A stretch of 64,000 nucleotides of DNA from Isoetes taiwanensis (Eukaryota; Streptophyta; Lycopodiopsida; Isoetales; Isoetaceae). Where the stretch lies: the NCBI GenBank assembly GCA_021234155.1, contig JAJEKV010000274.1, positions 374,001-438,000 on the forward strand, written 5' to 3'. Below are positions 62,855 through 64,000 of the stretch, one piece after another (position 1 is the first letter of the stretch; every line of letters starts with the position of its first letter). Below the pieces are notes generated by a model. It did no database searches. It had not been told where the DNA came from and saw only the letters and a list, made by a program, of their open reading frames with translations. A program made the translations under genes and the position numbers.

Positions 62855-63710
62855 AGAGTTGACTTTTTTTTTGTCCTACCATTAATTCTAGGAACATATA
62901 TACATACAAGCTCAAAATTTTATTCCAAGATTCCTAAATTTTATCTGTTCTAATCCTCCGTGCCAAGTTCATGTTCTTGAGCATAATGGTCAGCCTTTTG
63001 GCATGAATGGTGCAGATCTTGGCCTCCTCGGCTTTGGCTGCTTCCTGGCGAGACCCCGCCATCGTTGATGTGGCTCTGTAGTCATAGTCCATCTTGAACT
63101 CCTGCATAGATCCTTGATGTAGGCACTCAAAAAGAGACTTTCTGAATCATCAGACTGGTAGACTATTGGCAATGCCAAATATGCCGAGCAGCTCTACTGT
63201 GCTGGGGATTTGGCCCATGGCGGACCTTCTTCGGAGAATCGAATCGAGGTGGTGAAGGCTTGCTTTTTGACCCTGGTTGGCTATCGTTGATGGACTCCGG
63301 CACTCTACTTACAATATCAGTAATTATGTCAGTTCCATCGGCGGAGATAAATCTTTACATGCTGCCTTCTTCTTCTCGTATTCAATATCTTGCTTCAGCC
63401 TTAAATAGCTTCTCGCTGATCTTGCCCTCCTTGGACTGCATTGGATATGGTTGCCGAGCATAGGCTCCATCTATTCTTCGGCCTCCTCCTCCTCTTCTTC
63501 TTTAGCCTCTTGCTCCCCCCTCTTGTTGATGTGGTCCTTCCTCCTCTGGTTCGTCCGGTTGTGGTTTTCTGACAACCACGCTCCCCCTATGCCTATCTTC
63601 ACGCCTCATATGTATCTTCCTCCCTTGCAACCACTTTCTTCTTGCCTTCTTTCACATTGCTGGCTCCCCTTGCTGCTGGGGTTGCTCGTGTTGCCGGGGT
63701 TGCTCTTACT
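62855..63710. other. Region without a recognised gene
   Basis: Several frames of 60-120 codons overlap on both strands (for example 63451-63813 plus). The minus strand is rich in Arg/Lys/Glu codons at 63440-63700. I cannot assign a protein, and degraded transposon coding sequence is the most likely content. Confidence 0.35.
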
Positions 63711-64000
63711 TGTGACGCTCCCTGCACAATATACGGTAACTACCGTACACTCCACGGAAAATCCCCCAACCAGTGTCGTCTACTGGATGGGCCCTCCATC
63801 TATCCCGTTCTAGGGATGGCTAGAACGGTAAGGGACACGAAGGTGTCTCGTAAATCCGTCCTATATGGACTTCTAATAACAGCGGAAGCATATAACTAAA
63901 TGTCAGTACTAGCAACTAACAATAATAACAATAAGTCTACCTCGAAGGGTAGCTCAATCCATCCATCCATAGTGTCGTCAGAAGGATCAATACATCATAA
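63711..64000 (+). mobile_element. LTR of the second retrotransposon family, continues past the window
   Basis: It starts TGTGACGCTCCCTG, as at 45595, and aligns with the split LTR to the end of the window, including the CTACCTCGAAGGGTAGC block (compare 52741). It shows the site into which the TIR transposon inserted in the other copy (here TGTCAGTACTAGC). No purine tract precedes it, so it is probably a 5' LTR or a solo LTR. Confidence 0.8.

Noticed and set aside
63711-64000. LTR at the right edge as the 5' LTR of the minus-strand Gypsy element
   Set aside because: It matches the LTR at 45595, not the 16-bp LTR stub beside the Gypsy polypurine tract, and no primer site lies on its left.

Overview
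The window looks like a transposon-rich stretch of a land-plant nuclear genome. It is AT-rich with few genes, and the host-type genes are a histone H3 and a dirigent protein. The rest is mainly nested mobile DNA: L1-type LINEs, a chromodomain Gypsy element, a second LTR element, PIF/Harbinger, Helitrons, foldback MITEs and one unfamiliar terminal-inverted-repeat (TIR) transposon. A seed-free lineage (moss, lycophyte or fern) is plausible, but the sequence alone does not settle it.

Layout. 1-1.4 kb: no gene seen. 1.4-6.3 kb: a decayed forward LINE ending in a TTCC repeat. 6.8-7.2 kb: a foldback MITE, with a relative at 27.3-27.7 kb. 9.0-9.7 kb: a histone H3 variant gene behind a TATA box and three perfect 34-bp repeats. 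11.3-20.8 kb: a candidate PIF/Harbinger element (17-bp TIRs, TAA duplications) with a Myb-like ORF and a broken DDE transposase. It holds a LINE 3' end, duplicated blocks, exon-like segments of an unrecognised gene, and a Helitron 3' end. 24.2-24.7 kb: an intact dirigent gene. 28.0-45.6 kb: four LINEs. The first three are on the minus strand and the fourth is on the plus strand; long (AG)n tracts lie at most of their edges. One LINE (31.0-35.4 kb) keeps both ORFs intact.

45.6-53.0 kb is the most unusual part. A 5' LTR (45595-53010) sits inside the fourth LINE and is itself split by a 6.9-kb element (45792-52710). That element has matching ends (ACCCCGGGGGRTTCACCT). It encodes a DUF7869-type protein fused, apart from one frameshift at an A9 run, to an upstream DUF8039-type domain. 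It also carries a tandem pair of tiny genes with a conserved promoter: one copy is intact (80 aa) and one is broken. I read the large protein as the likely transposase and the small one as a possible accessory factor; this is inference.

53.4-58.7 kb: a LINE 3' fragment, then a minus-strand chromodomain Gypsy element in decay. 59.9-62.9 kb: a tandem repeat of about 200 bp, each unit with a 61-bp GC-rich hairpin, interrupted by a 2.47-kb non-autonomous Helitron whose two ends can be placed to the base. 63.7 kb to the end: the start of another LTR of the same family as the one at 45.6 kb.

A theme across the window is that LINE 3' ends share a small hairpin (about 5-bp stem) whose middle base pair varies with compensation, followed by different simple-repeat tails.
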